Shown: positions 1-8,736, counted from the first letter of the stretch. The stretch: 64,000 bases of DNA from Bacillus sp. CGMCC 1.16541 (GCF_003184905.1 NZ_QFRU01000008.1:124001-188000), one strand, 5' to 3'. Translations and numbers: made by a program. Notes: generated by a model not told the origin, from the letters alone.

Positions 1-296
1 ATGAAAAAGGATATTATTTTGCCGTATTAGTTTTTGGACTATATGCAGCAGTTTCATTACAAAAAGCTGTACGAGATAAAGAAGAGGGAATACCTGTTAC
101 CAATATTTATTATGGTCTAAGCTGGTTTGCTTTAATTGTAGCGATTTCATTAATGGCGATTGGTTTGTACAATGCAGGGAGTATCGTTTTAAGTGAAAAA
201 GGATTTTATGGGATGGCATTTGTGCTTAGCTTATTTGCAGCGATCACGGTTCAAAAGAATATTCGAGATACGCAGATAGCAAGAGAGAAAGATTAA
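1..296 (+). CDS. YiaA/YiaB-family small membrane protein, 5' end cut by window
   Basis: The reading frame is open from position 3 to the stop at 294-296, so the start lies outside the window. About 97 residues are visible, with two pairs of hydrophobic segments. Each pair is followed by a similar basic motif ([12 protein letters not shown] near the start, [12 protein letters not shown] at the end), the internal duplication expected of the YiaA/YiaB two-helix family. Members are inner-membrane proteins of unknown role. A rho-independent terminator follows at 324-373, so this is the last gene of its transcript. The family call rests on the duplicated two-helix pattern alone. Confidence 0.6.
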   Translation, partial: EKGYYFAVLVFGLYAAVSLQKAVRDKEEGIPVTNIYYGLSWFALIVAISLMAIGLYNAGSIVLSEKGFYGMAFVLSLFAAITVQKNIRDTQIAREKD

Positions 297-323
297 GAAT
301 AATTAGTGAAAGATAAAAAGTAT

Positions 324-373
324 AAAAAAGAAGCGTGCAAGTTAGTACCAGGAACTTGTGCGCTTCTTTTTTA
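324..373 (+). terminator. Rho-independent terminator after the YiaA/B gene
   Basis: An A-rich arm with AAGAAGCGTGCAAGTT pairs with AACTTGTGCGCTTCTT across a short loop and is followed by a T run. Two mismatches lie in the middle of the stem. Confidence 0.75.
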
Positions 374-494
374 TAGGGAATAAAAATAATCTCACCTTAA
401 ACTATGTTCTAAATAAACAATAAAAATGATATTAGCTGCTTAAGAAAAATTTCTTTTTCGTTTATTGGTCAAATTCAAAAAGCTGACGATATCA

Positions 495-1298
495 TCAACT
501 TTTTGAATTCATCTCTTTTATTAATTGTTTAAGCTCCGCCATTTCTTCTCTCATTGCAGCCATTTCTTTTTGCATTTTTGCTTCATCAGATTCTTCATCA
601 TCAAAGTTTGCTTTTTCCATATTATTAACGATGACACCAATAAAAAGATTAATAATAATGAATGTCCCTATTAAGATGAATAATACAAAGTAAATCCAAG
701 ACCATGGGTGCACAGCAAAGATAGGTCGCATAACACCACTAGCCCATGATTCAAGTGTAACTACTTGAAAAAGCGTTAAAAGAGACAACTGCAAGTTTCC
801 GAAATACTCAGGTGCTGTGTTTGCAAACAACATCGTACCTGATACACCAAATATATAAAAGAAAATACCCATTAAAAATAAAATATTCCCCATCGCTGGA
901 ATCGTCATTAACAGTGCGTCTACTAATTTACGTAAAGATGGAATAACCGAAATTGCGCGAAGTACACGCAACACGCGTAAAACACGTAGCAAGGTGATAA
1001 AATAGGCACCAGCAAATAAATGACCACTTAAGACAATTAAAAAATCAAACCAATTCCAACTGCTTTTAAAGAAACGATACATGGGTTTCTCAGCAAACAA
1101 TCGAATCACAATTTCAATCGTAAACACCCAAAGTAAAATGCGATCGGCATAATGAAAAATGTTAGCGTAAGATGTGTACAAAGAAGGGTACGTTTCAAGC
1201 CCAACTAAGATGGCATTGAGAATAATGAGGGTAAGTACAACTTGTGTAAAGCGCCTATGCGCAACAAGCTTTCGACAATAAGAATAAATAGTGGTCAT
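495..1298 (-). CDS. NaChBac-type voltage-gated sodium channel
   Basis: This is a single-domain six-helix voltage-gated cation channel that would work as a homotetramer in the plasma membrane. The S4 voltage sensor shows the repeated arginine pattern LLRVLRVLRVLRA, and the pore loop carries the selectivity filter TLESWAS, the same as in the Bacillus halodurans sodium channel NaChBac. S6 (IINLFIGVIVNNME) is followed by a charged C-terminal helix (residues about 230-267) like the coiled-coil tetramerisation bundle of this family. The start is the ATG at 1296-1298, with GGAGG five bases upstream, rather than the TTG twelve bases further out. In alkaliphilic and marine bacilli such channels serve pH homeostasis, motility and chemotaxis; that role here is inferred. 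Confidence 0.93.
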   Translation of the reverse strand: MTTIYSYCRKLVAHRRFTQVVLTLIILNAILVGLETYPSLYTSYANIFHYADRILLWVFTIEIVIRLFAEKPMYRFFKSSWNWFDFLIVLSGHLFAGAYFITLLRVLRVLRVLRAISVIPSLRKLVDALLMTIPAMGNILFLMGIFFYIFGVSGTMLFANTAPEYFGNLQLSLLTLFQVVTLESWASGVMRPIFAVHPWSWIYFVLFILIGTFIIINLFIGVIVNNMEKANFDDEESDEAKMQKEMAAMREEMAELKQLIKEMNSKS

Positions 1299-1446
1299 GA
1301 TCGCCTCCAAAAATAGTATTCATACTCGACACTCCATTCCTTATTGTACAAGAAGTACGGAGTGGATAAAAGAAAAAACATTGTGAACGTGTTACAGGTG
1401 AAAGCGTAATAGAAAAAGAAGGATAAAAGGTAGACAAAATTTTATG

Positions 1447-1474
1447 TTGACCAATTTTTTCATTGTAGTACAAT
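1447..1474 (+). promoter_or_regulatory. Sigma-A-type promoter of the DAACS symporter
   Basis: TTGACC at 1447-1452 and TACAAT at 1469-1474 are separated by 16 bases, about 60 bases upstream of the symporter start. Confidence 0.6.
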
Positions 1475-1531
1475 CGGTAAAGTGTCAACTTAGTAGACAA
1501 GTTGATGTATCTTATATAAAGGAGGGTACAT

Positions 1532-2779
1532 ATGGGTTCATTTAAGTCATACCGTTTTCCATTGATTCTATTAGCTTCGATTGCATTAGGGGCGATCATT
1601 GGATTTGTGGTAGGAGAAAAAGCGGAAGTGTTAAAGCCGCTTGGCGATATGTATTTAAACTTAATGTTTATGGTCGTTGTACCACTTGTATTCTTTAGCA
1701 TTTCGTCAGCTGTTGCGAATACATCAAATATGCAGCGATTTGGTAAAATCATCGGTTCGATGTTTGGTTTCTTTATTTTTACTGGTATTATTGCATCTGT
1801 TCTTATGCTTGTTGCCGTAAAAGCATTCATTCCTGTCGGCGACTCACCGATTGATATTGCTAAACCAGACGAAGTCGAAAAAGTAAACATTGCTGATCAG
1901 TTTGTACAAGCGTTTACAGCACCCGATTTTGTTGACTTATTGTCACGTCAAAATATGCTTGCACTCATCGTGTTTGCTGTGCTATTAGGTCTTTCTACAA
2001 CGTTAATTGGTGAAAAAGGAAAGCCGTTTGCAACATTCTTAAAAGCAGGTTCACTTGTATTTATGAAAATGGTAACCCTTGTCATGTATGTTGCACCGAT
2101 TGGACTTGCAGCTTATTTTGCGACGCTTATTGGCGTATTCGGCCCTGAATTACTCGGTACGTATGCGCGAGCTGTCGCAGTCTACTATCCAGTATCGATT
2201 CTTTATTTCTTTATTGGATTTACACTTTATGCGTTTATTGGTGGTGGAAAAGTAGGCGTCAAGAAATTTTGGAAAAACATTTTAGCACCTGCTGTCACAG
2301 CACTAGGAACGGGAAGTAGTGTGGCGAGTGTGCCTGCGAATTTAGAAGCAGCGAAGAGGACTGGTGTACCTAAAGATATTCGTGAAACGGTAATCCCAAT
2401 TGGAGCAACGATTCATATGGATGGTTCTTGCTTAGCTGCGATCTTAAAGATTTCATTTGCATTTACACTATTTGGAATGGAGTTTAGTGGAGTAGAAACC
2501 TTTATTAAGGCAATTGCAGTTTCAATTTTATGTGGTGTGGTCATTGCTGGATTACCAAGTGGTGGAGCAGTTGGAGAATTATTAATCTTAACTATGTTTG
2601 GTTTGCCTGTTGAAGCACTACCAATCATGACAGCACTAGGAATGATTGTTGATCCACCAGCAACGATGGTCAACGTGACAGGTGACAATGTATCTTCAAT
2701 GATGGTTGCTCGTTCTGTGGAAGGGAAAGATTGGATTCATCAATCACAAGAAGAACCAGAAGACACAGTCGCATCGTAA
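1532..2779 (+). CDS. Dicarboxylate/amino acid:cation symporter (DAACS family)
   Basis: This 415-residue membrane transporter is of normal length for the DAACS (GltP/GltT/DctP) family, which drives glutamate, aspartate or C4-dicarboxylate uptake with Na+ or H+. The family signatures are in order: the Ser-rich hairpin-1 region (TALGTGSSVASVPANLEAAK), the TM7 motif GATIHMDGSC, hairpin 2 GLPSGGAVGEL and the TM8 motif DPPATMVNVTGDN. The TM7 motif reads HMDGS instead of the NMDGT found in typical glutamate carriers, so the substrate is uncertain. The start at 1532 has a strong AAAGGAGGG site. The gene is a single transcription unit with its own promoter and terminator. Confidence 0.9.
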   Translation: MGSFKSYRFPLILLASIALGAIIGFVVGEKAEVLKPLGDMYLNLMFMVVVPLVFFSISSAVANTSNMQRFGKIIGSMFGFFIFTGIIASVLMLVAVKAFIPVGDSPIDIAKPDEVEKVNIADQFVQAFTAPDFVDLLSRQNMLALIVFAVLLGLSTTLIGEKGKPFATFLKAGSLVFMKMVTLVMYVAPIGLAAYFATLIGVFGPELLGTYARAVAVYYPVSILYFFIGFTLYAFIGGGKVGVKKFWKNILAPAVTALGTGSSVASVPANLEAAKRTGVPKDIRETVIPIGATIHMDGSCLAAILKISFAFTLFGMEFSGVETFIKAIAVSILCGVVIAGLPSGGAVGELLILTMFGLPVEALPIMTALGMIVDPPATMVNVTGDNVSSMMVARSVEGKDWIHQSQEEPEDTVAS

Positions 2780-2787
2780 CGATAGCC

Positions 2788-2824
2788 AAGAACGTAGGGA
2801 GACCCTCCTTACGTTCTTTTTATA
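2788..2824 (+). terminator. Terminator of the DAACS gene
   Basis: AAGAACGTAGGGA pairs with TCCTTACGTTCTT, with one internal mismatch, and is followed by TTTT. Confidence 0.8.
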
Positions 2825-2986
2825 TGCCTCAGCACTAACGTTCCTCTTTGTGTAAATAGATATTATTCTTAGATAATAATAGTTTGTTCATGAGTGACGC
2901 CCGTGAAAAAGAAAAAATCTCTATTTATCAATGGTTATATTTATTATAGTGAAAACGCTTAATAAAAAAATAAATAAAAAAAGCTA

Positions 2987-3014
2987 TTTACATTCTTTTT
3001 TATGATGCTATAAT
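2987..3014 (+). promoter_or_regulatory. Promoter of the riboswitch-nupG transcript
   Basis: TTTACA at 2987-2992 and a perfect TATAAT at 3009-3014 are separated by 16 bases. Transcription would begin just before the purine aptamer. Confidence 0.7.
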
Positions 3015-3033
3015 ACGAATTATCAATTAAAAA

Positions 3034-3106
3034 ACCTTCATATATGTTCGGAAATATGGTCCGAATGTTTCTACTTAATCACCGTAAACGATTAAACTAT
3101 GAAGGA
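3034..3106 (+). ncRNA. Guanine-class purine riboswitch aptamer
   Basis: P1 pairs CCTTCATA with TATGAAGG. P2 pairs TTCGG with CCGAA around the loop AAATATGGT. P3 pairs TTAATC with GATTAA around ACCGTAAAC. The conserved core TGTTTCTAC and the J3/1 segment ACTATG are present. The specificity base in J3/1 is C, as in the xpt guanine aptamer, not T as in adenine aptamers. The gene downstream is a purine-nucleoside transporter, as for yxjA/nupG of B. subtilis. Confidence 0.93.
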
Positions 3107-3144
3107 AGCGGCAGAAGTTTTTTCTATGTAAATATAGAAGAAAA

Positions 3145-3207
3145 TAGATCTTTTATGTGCAGCTTTCTTCGATAGAGTAGAAACCTGTATATGGAAGATC
3201 TTTTTTT
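3145..3207 (+). terminator. Expression-platform terminator of the purine riboswitch
   Basis: AGATCTTTTATGTGCAGC and its G:U-tolerant complement ending GGAAGATC form a long hairpin followed by seven T residues, ahead of the nupG ribosome site. With guanine bound this hairpin should form and switch the gene off. The competing antiterminator partner is not obvious by eye. Confidence 0.75.
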
Positions 3208-3240
3208 ATTTTACATAAAGAACACCTAGGAGGAAAACAG

Positions 3241-4467
3241 ATGGATATTGTATGGGGAATTTTCGGAATTATCGTAATTTTATCAATTGCATTTAGTTTA
3301 TCGAAAAATCGTAAAGCGATAAATATACAGACAGTAGTAGGGGCACTAGGTTTACAGGTCTTTTTTGCTGTAATTGTTTTATACTGGGAACCAGGAAAAA
3401 GAGCGCTTGAAGCCATTTCTTCAGTTGTACTCGCTTTTTTAGGCGCATCTTCAGCAGGAATTGAATTTGTATTTGGTGAGATGATTCCAAAAGGTGCATT
3501 TACCGTAGCAGTTAACCTTTTACCAATATTAATTTACATTGCTGCTGTTACATCACTTTTATATTACCTGGGTGTTTTGCAATTGGTTGTAAAAGTAATT
3601 GGTGGTGCAATGCAAAAACTATTAAAAACGAGTAAAGCAGAATCGATGTCTGCGACAGCTAATATTTTTGTCGGCTTAACAGAAGCACCGCTTGTGATTC
3701 GTCCGTATTTAAATAAAATGACAACTTCTGAATTGTTTGCCGTCATGGTTGGGGGACTGGCAACTGTAGCTGGAACTGTTTTATCAGGGTACTATATGTT
3801 AGGCGCTAAAATTGAATATTTAATTGCAGCAAGCTTTATGGCTGCACCTGCAGGATTGTTAATTGCTAAAATAATTGTACCTGAAACAGAAGAGTCCGAA
3901 ACAGGAATTGGAAAAGATACAAAAACAAGTGAGACTGAAGAAGAAGACAAACCGAAAAACATGATTGATGCTATTGCACGCGGGGCATCAGAGGGGTTAA
4001 AGTTAGCATTAAATGTGGGGGCGATGTTAATTGCTTTCATTTCCATTATTCAGTTAGCCAACTTAATCCTTGGTAAAGTTGGCACATGGATTGGGGTTGA
4101 AAATTTAACATTTGAACTGATCTTAGGATACGTATTTGCGCCAGTTATGTTTGTTATTGGTGTTCCTTGGCCAGAAGCGACAGCAGCGGGATCATACTTA
4201 GGTCAAAAAATGATTTTAAATGAATTTGTTGCATTTGCTAATTTTGCACCAATCGCTGAATCATTTACACCAAAAACAGAAGCCATTATTACATTTACGT
4301 TAACTGGGTTTGCAGGACTTGGATCATTGGCCATATTATTAGGAGGACTCGGTGCACTTATTCCCTCGCGACGAGGAGATATTGCTCAATTTGGTTTGCT
4401 AGCCATTATTGGAGGGACACTTGCAAACTTATTAAGTGCAGCGATTGCAGGGATGCTGATTGGTTAA
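3241..4467 (+). CDS. nupG: Concentrative nucleoside transporter, purine nucleosides (NupG-like)
   Basis: This 408-residue CNT-family (NupC/NupG) permease is built of an N-terminal transmembrane part, the substrate hairpin NIFVGLTEAPLVIRPYL (about residues 140-156), an acidic cytoplasmic loop (about 220-240) and the C-terminal motif ANFAPIAESFTPKTEAI. Family members import nucleosides with H+ or Na+. The guanine riboswitch in its leader points to purine nucleosides (guanosine, inosine), as shown for B. subtilis NupG. The start at 3241 is preceded by AGGAGG. Expression should fall when guanine is plentiful. Confidence 0.92.
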   Translation: MDIVWGIFGIIVILSIAFSLSKNRKAINIQTVVGALGLQVFFAVIVLYWEPGKRALEAISSVVLAFLGASSAGIEFVFGEMIPKGAFTVAVNLLPILIYIAAVTSLLYYLGVLQLVVKVIGGAMQKLLKTSKAESMSATANIFVGLTEAPLVIRPYLNKMTTSELFAVMVGGLATVAGTVLSGYYMLGAKIEYLIAASFMAAPAGLLIAKIIVPETEESETGIGKDTKTSETEEEDKPKNMIDAIARGASEGLKLALNVGAMLIAFISIIQLANLILGKVGTWIGVENLTFELILGYVFAPVMFVIGVPWPEATAAGSYLGQKMILNEFVAFANFAPIAESFTPKTEAIITFTLTGFAGLGSLAILLGGLGALIPSRRGDIAQFGLLAIIGGTLANLLSAAIAGMLIG

Positions 4468-4539
4468 TGGATTGAAACGCAACACTCTTTGCTATTTTAT
4501 CTATTGACACTACTGAGTTTTAAAATAAAAATGTTTCAG

Positions 4540-4586
4540 GCCGAGCCAATCAGTGGAAGTTTCCCGCTATTGTCTCGGCTTTTTTT
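4540..4586 (+). terminator. Terminator of nupG
   Basis: GCCGAG at 4540-4545 pairs with CTCGGC at 4574-4579, and seven T residues follow. Confidence 0.7.
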
Positions 4587-4679
4587 CTTTTTACTTGATT
4601 GCTGAGCAGAATTCACTAATAATGTAGACATAGCTATATTTTTGTAACGAATATGTTTCAACTCAGAGGAGCGATAAAC

Positions 4680-5024
4680 ATGAGTGATAAATGGAGAGTT
4701 CATATTATAAAAGGTGATTGTGAACCATGGTTGTTTTTAGATGGTTGGGAACGTGATATTAAGGAAACGCTTGAATTCGATAATAAAGAAGAGGCATTGC
4801 GTCAATATGCAGCGTTAATTCATCATTATCATCAAACGTATGAAAGTGTACGAAGCAATGAATTAGCTCTTTTTAGTTTTTGGAATGAAGGAGAGAAAGA
4901 GTATTGTGAAGCCTGTGACGACGACCTACAAGTGTTTCACGGTGTACTATTTGCCAAAAACGATGAAGTGTACGATTTAGAAGAAGATGCAGAAGGCCTA
5001 AAATTTCTTCGTTCTGATTCATAA
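4680..5024 (+). CDS. DUF1033-family small cytoplasmic protein
   Basis: This 114-residue acidic protein lacks membrane segments. Its N-terminal pattern (KWRVHIIKGDCEPWLFLDGW followed by DI) and its spacing of conserved tryptophans match the Bacillaceae DUF1033 family, whose function is unknown. The start chosen is the ATG at 4680 with AGAGGAG eight bases upstream; an in-frame ATG at 4653 would put this ribosome site inside the gene. It is monocistronic, closed by a strong terminator at 5023-5059. Confidence 0.75.
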   Translation: MSDKWRVHIIKGDCEPWLFLDGWERDIKETLEFDNKEEALRQYAALIHHYHQTYESVRSNELALFSFWNEGEKEYCEACDDDLQVFHGVLFAKNDEVYDLEEDAEGLKFLRSDS

Positions 5025-5059
5025 AAAACGCGGATGACCAAAAGTCATCCGCGTTTTTC
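5023..5059 (+). terminator. Terminator of the DUF1033 gene
   Basis: A perfect hairpin, AAAACGCGGATGAC pairing with GTCATCCGCGTTTT, is followed by T residues. Confidence 0.9.
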
Positions 5060-5067
5060 TGTCTGTA

Positions 5068-5214
5068 TTAGTTATGAAACCCTATGTTTTGTACAATTTC
5101 CTTACTTTTTTCGTAATCGAGTTCTCGTCTTTTTTCTACTCGTAATTGTTGTTCAAGTTTACGACTATACTCAGCATAACCAATTCCATGAGCTTGAAAC
5201 ATCGCTTTTTCCAT
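5068..5214 (-). CDS. Possible 48-residue charged small protein
   Basis: The minus strand encodes a compositionally protein-like peptide beginning MEKAMFQAHGIGYAEYSRK and ending EIVQNIGFHN. It is rich in Lys, Arg and Glu and is probably helical. No clear Shine-Dalgarno site precedes the ATG at 5212-5214; a TTG at 5230-5232 would add six residues but also lacks a good site. It could be a real small gene or the 3' remnant of one. I do not recognise the family. Confidence 0.35.
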   Translation of the reverse strand: MEKAMFQAHGIGYAEYSRKLEQQLRVEKRRELDYEKSKEIVQNIGFHN

Positions 5215-5246
5215 TTCTGCTGTGTAATTCAAATCGAGATTATTGA

Positions 5247-5556
5247 TACAAAATCAATCCTTTCAAAAAAATTTACATCATTATCCTACCATGTTAAAAG
5301 TTCTGACACAAAAAGGCTATAAGTAGCTATAGAGCTCTATTTTACGGTCACGTATTGTATACCCGTTGTAGCGCATACTAAACGTAAAATTTCTCTTGTT
5401 TTCGTATGATTATACATTGTCCTATTCATCAAGACTGATAATTCGATATAAATCGACGATCAATTTTCTGTTTCATCCTCCATGGCAGTTTTCCTTTCTT
5501 TCTGTCACTATTTCCGTTATAATGACACCAATTACAAAGAAATAGAGGGGAATACA
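5247..5556. other. Intergenic stretch with one doubtful 30-codon ORF
   Basis: About 310 bases lie between the small minus-strand ORF and the VC0807-like gene. The minus strand holds an ATG-started 30-codon ORF at 5337-5429 (peptide start MNRTMYNHTKTREILRL) without a convincing ribosome site. No terminator, repeat or structured RNA was recognised. Confidence 0.4.
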
Positions 5557-6207
5557 ATGAACAATAAAAATAGAGTATGGATGGACTTATTATTTTATAT
5601 TGTCATTCCATACCTGATTTGGAATCAAGGAAAAGATATTATTGGAGATTATTACGCTATTCTATTGTCAACAGCACCAGCATTCTTTTATACGATTTTT
5701 ACATTTGTGAAAGAAAAACAATTTAACGTAACCGGATTATTTCTAGTTATCACATTACTATTAAAAACAATTGTTGATTTGATCTCTGGCAATGCAGAGA
5801 CGATGTTAATGAACCAAGTCTATTTCATGATTGCATCTGGTCTCTTTTTAATTATGACAATCTTCATCAATAAGCCTCTAACATTATACTTTTTTGTGGA
5901 CACAGCGTATTTAATGGGCTATAAACGAGAAGATTCAAGAAAGTTGTTTCACGAAAAAGACATCTTTCCAATGTTTAAGTGGCTGACGCTGTTATTTGCG
6001 GCTCGTTATTTCGCACTAGCAGTCGTGAAATATTGGCTTTTACAAAAGTATGGAGTGGAAGGATACGGAACGATGATTGTGTTTCGTCAAGGTGTCACAT
6101 GGGCATTCTCACTTGTTATTGGGATTGGAACTTATATGGTCTTTAAAAAGATTCAAGATAAAACAGGATTCGGGGATGCAACTGATACACCGATGGACAA
6201 GCAGTAG
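5557..6207 (+). CDS. VC0807-like integral membrane protein
   Basis: This 216-residue protein has about six hydrophobic helices. The features TLYFFVDTAYLMGYK and WAFSLVIGIGTYMVFKKIQ near the C-terminus resemble the uncharacterised VC0807 family. The start at 5557 (MNNKNRVWMD) follows GAGGGG; the frame runs open upstream to 5482, but that stretch has no ribosome site and an unlikely composition. It is followed by a terminator at 6208-6236. Function unknown. Confidence 0.6.
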   Translation: MNNKNRVWMDLLFYIVIPYLIWNQGKDIIGDYYAILLSTAPAFFYTIFTFVKEKQFNVTGLFLVITLLLKTIVDLISGNAETMLMNQVYFMIASGLFLIMTIFINKPLTLYFFVDTAYLMGYKREDSRKLFHEKDIFPMFKWLTLLFAARYFALAVVKYWLLQKYGVEGYGTMIVFRQGVTWAFSLVIGIGTYMVFKKIQDKTGFGDATDTPMDKQ

Positions 6208-6236
6208 AAGCAGTGGATTTTTCCACTGCTTTTTTG
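6208..6236 (+). terminator. Terminator of the VC0807-like gene
   Basis: AAGCAGTGGA and TCCACTGCTT form a compact hairpin with a TTTT loop and a T tail. Confidence 0.9.
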
Positions 6237-6328
6237 TCACTGTATTGTCACAGAAAAAAGCCGACATTCCTTTGACAAATAATCGTGTGCTAGTAGAAAA
6301 TAAACTCATAGGATAAAAAAAAGGAAGG

Positions 6329-6604
6329 GTGTCTAAGCTGAAACTGTTAGTATGTAAAAAGCAACCGTACGTTGCATTTGAAATGATTTTAGTTTTTTTC
6401 TCTCTCGTTTTCGTCATTTTATCATTCTTTGATTTGAGACAAATATTCTTTTTGGTTTTCACGCTCGGGTTATTATTTGGGATGAGAGGACTTGAGATGC
6501 AGGAAAGCGATCGAAAACCAGCAGGAACAAAATGGTTACTAGGAGGAGTAGGGCTGATTTTCTTAAATATCGTTCTATTCGTTGTGTACTCCATTATGAG
6601 ATAA
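6329..6604 (+). CDS. Small three-helix membrane protein of unknown function
   Basis: The 91-residue product begins at GTG (6329-6331) just after AAGGAAGG. Three hydrophobic stretches are visible: FEMILVFFSLVFVILSF, IFFLVFTLGLLFGM and LLGGVGLIFLNIVLFVVYS. A short charged loop (LEMQESDRKPAG) separates the second and third. The ribosome site is unusually close to the GTG, so the true start may be slightly different. No family was recognised. A weak terminator follows. Confidence 0.6.
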   Translation: MSKLKLLVCKKQPYVAFEMILVFFSLVFVILSFFDLRQIFFLVFTLGLLFGMRGLEMQESDRKPAGTKWLLGGVGLIFLNIVLFVVYSIMR

Positions 6605-6616
6605 AACTCTAGTCAA

Positions 6617-6639
6617 ACATCGATTGTCGGTGTTTTTTT
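6617..6639 (+). terminator. Terminator of the small membrane-protein gene
   Basis: ACATCGA and TCGGTGT pair with one G:U around TTG, followed by seven T residues. Confidence 0.65.
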
Positions 6640-6719
6640 ATTAGAATAAAAAAGATGCTAGATAAGGGCTAAAATGGTAAAATAAAAGTCTGTAAAACTA
6701 TCAGTAAAGGGGAAAGATT

Positions 6720-7952
6720 ATGACAACTTTTGAACAAAATTTAGATAAGTACGCAGAACTTGCAGTGAAAGTTGGCGTAAATATTCAGCCAGGCCAAGTT
6801 TTACGCATTAATGCAGCCATTTCATCTGCTGACTTTGTACGTAAAGTGGCAAAGAAAGCGTATGATGCAGGAGCTAAAGATGTGTATGTGGACTGGAGTG
6901 ATGATGAACTAACACGAATGAAATACGACTTGGCACCAGAAGAAGCTTTTAATGAGTTTCCACAGTGGAAAGCGAAAAGCTTAGAAGAATTAGTTGAAAG
7001 TGGCGGAGCTGTCTTATCTGTCATTTCAAGTAATCCAGATTTATTAAAGGGAGTTGATTCCACTCGAATTGCAGCGATGCAAAAAGCAAGTGGTCAAGCG
7101 TTAAAAAACTTCCGCCAAGCGATTCAATCGGATAAAATAAGCTGGTCGATTGTCGCTGTTCCTTCAAAAGACTGGGCGTCTAAAGTATTTCCAGATGTAC
7201 CTGAGAACGAACAAGAAGAAAAACTTTGGGATGCCATTTTCAAATCAGTGCGTGTAGATGTCGAAAACCCAGTTCAAGCTTGGAAAGAACACGATGCATC
7301 ACTACATAAAAAATCAGATTACTTAAATGAGAAAAAATATAAAAAGCTACACTATAAAGCAAGCGGAACAGACTTAACAATTGAATTACCTGAAAAACAT
7401 ATTTGGGTAGCTGCAAGCAGTGTAAGCGAGAGCGGCCATGAATTTATGGCAAATATGCCAACGGAAGAAGTATTTACTGTACCACATAAAACAGGTGTAA
7501 ATGGTTATGTGACAAGTACAAAGCCGCTTAGTTATGGTGGAAACTTAATTGAGAATTTCACATTAACGTTTGAAAACGGAAAAATTGTAGATGTGAAAGC
7601 AGAAAAGGGCTTTGAAACATTAAAGAACCTAGTTGAAAAAGATGAAGGCTCTCACTATTTAGGTGAAGTAGCACTCGTTCCACACAACTCGCCAATTTCA
7701 AATTCAAATGTCATTTTCTACAATACGCTATTCGATGAAAATGCCTCTAATCACTTAGCGATTGGAAGTGCATATGCATTTTGTCTTGAAGGTGGCAAAG
7801 CAATGTCAAAAGAAGAGCTATCATTAAATGGAGCGAACGACAGTATCACGCACGTTGACTTCATGATTGGTGCAGCAGATATGGACATTGATGGAATTCT
7901 AGAAGATGGTACAGCAGAACCTGTATTCCGAAAAGGAAATTGGGCGTTTTAA
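6720..7952 (+). CDS. ampS: Aminopeptidase of the M29 family (AmpS/PepS)
   Basis: This 410-residue cytoplasmic metallo-aminopeptidase removes N-terminal residues from peptides using a two-metal centre. M29 hallmarks are in place: the Glu of PTEEVFTVPHK, the Glu and His of GSHYLGEVALVPHNSPIS, the His and Tyr of ASNHLAIGSAY, and the His/Asp pair of ITHVDFMIG, all in the C-terminal half where the M29 metal ligands and catalytic Tyr lie. Length is standard for the family. The start at 6720 follows AAAGGGGAAAG. It is monocistronic and appears intact. Peptide turnover and amino-acid recycling are the likely role. Confidence 0.93.
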   Translation: MTTFEQNLDKYAELAVKVGVNIQPGQVLRINAAISSADFVRKVAKKAYDAGAKDVYVDWSDDELTRMKYDLAPEEAFNEFPQWKAKSLEELVESGGAVLSVISSNPDLLKGVDSTRIAAMQKASGQALKNFRQAIQSDKISWSIVAVPSKDWASKVFPDVPENEQEEKLWDAIFKSVRVDVENPVQAWKEHDASLHKKSDYLNEKKYKKLHYKASGTDLTIELPEKHIWVAASSVSESGHEFMANMPTEEVFTVPHKTGVNGYVTSTKPLSYGGNLIENFTLTFENGKIVDVKAEKGFETLKNLVEKDEGSHYLGEVALVPHNSPISNSNVIFYNTLFDENASNHLAIGSAYAFCLEGGKAMSKEELSLNGANDSITHVDFMIGAADMDIDGILEDGTAEPVFRKGNWAF

Positions 7953-8363
7953 TCTACGCCTTAATGTGACGGGCTTTCTAGGACGTTAAATTTATTGTTT
8001 TGCCTTGTTGGTCACAGAATGATCATACGATTGTTTCAATATTAAAAAGATTGTCTAGTTTATCAGCCACGTCCTGTTGCATACTTGGCAAGACGTGGCT
8101 CATCTTTCCTCACACATTCGCTCATAGAGTCATTCTAAATGGGGGGAACGTATTGACCTTATAGAAAATCCTTCGACATGAGGATCTCACTATGGTATAA
8201 TCCTTTGAACAATATGAATAGAGGGTAATTTAAAAAGAAGCAGGATTTCTGCTTCTTTTTTAGGCTCTGTTGTTGATTACCTTATAAAACTGATATGTCC
8301 GTTAAGTTACTGATGGCAGTCAACGATAGTTAGCTCAACGTAGAAGAATAATGGAGTGATAAT
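7953..8363. other. Intergenic stretch with two hairpins
   Basis: No gene is seen. AGCCACGTC (8065-8073) pairs with GACGTGGCT (8092-8100), a likely terminator for ampS read-through. AAGAAGCAGG and a complementary TGCTTCTTTTTT at 8232-8261 form a second terminator-like hairpin, preceded by TATAAT-like sequence near 8205-8210. A very short transcript between the two cannot be excluded. Confidence 0.5.
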
Positions 8364-8540
8364 ATGAGTAAAGCTAAGGGTAAAGGCGGAACAGGTAGAG
8401 GAACAGGCAAGAAGGGGTGGACTCGTTGGAAAGCGAGTGCCAACAAAGCAAAAAGTGCAAAACCTTATACAAGCAAAGGTAAAAAACGGGATAGTGCAAA
8501 GGCGACCAACAGTAATAAAGGTGATACATCCCAGATGTAG
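8364..8540 (+). CDS. Very basic Gly/Lys-rich 58-residue protein (DUF3934-like)
   Basis: ATG at 8364 follows GGAGTGATA. The peptide opens MSKAKGKGGTGRGTGKKGW and continues with Lys-, Ser- and Ala-rich sequence. It has no hydrophobic core and no acidic residue before the C-terminal part, so it is probably disordered and could bind nucleic acid. The opening resembles short bacillar proteins annotated DUF3934; this match is from memory and uncertain. It is too short for ordinary ORF cut-offs but has a proper ribosome site and a biased composition. Confidence 0.65.
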   Translation: MSKAKGKGGTGRGTGKKGWTRWKASANKAKSAKPYTSKGKKRDSAKATNSNKGDTSQM

Positions 8541-8635
8541 GGACTACTGAAAAAATACCATTTCTTTAATGAGATTCATCGAAACGGATTATTATCAGTA
8601 TGATGGTTTATATAAACGATATTTAGATGCATATA

Positions 8636-8672
8636 AAAAGAAGTTCCGTTCATATTTTAGGAACTTCTTTTT
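8636..8672 (+). terminator. Hairpin terminator
   Basis: AAAAAGAAGTTCC pairs with GGAACTTCTTTTT around a 12-base loop. It probably ends the 58-residue gene's transcript. Confidence 0.8.
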
Positions 8673-8736
8673 GCTATTAGGACGAAAAAAACATTAGGAA
8701 CCTTTATTTACAAGCTTTTAAATCGTTATCTTCTAT

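Noticed and set aside
1255-1890. 211-codon minus-strand ORF opposite the sodium channel start and the symporter
   Set aside because: Lies across two real genes and their promoter region, with no ribosome site and unlikely composition.
3153-3416. 87-codon minus-strand ORF over the nupG leader
   Set aside because: It is antisense to the riboswitch terminator and nupG start and has no supporting signal.
5034-5246. 70-codon plus-strand ORF
   Set aside because: Begins inside a strong terminator hairpin, has no ribosome site and is Phe/Tyr-rich low-complexity sequence.
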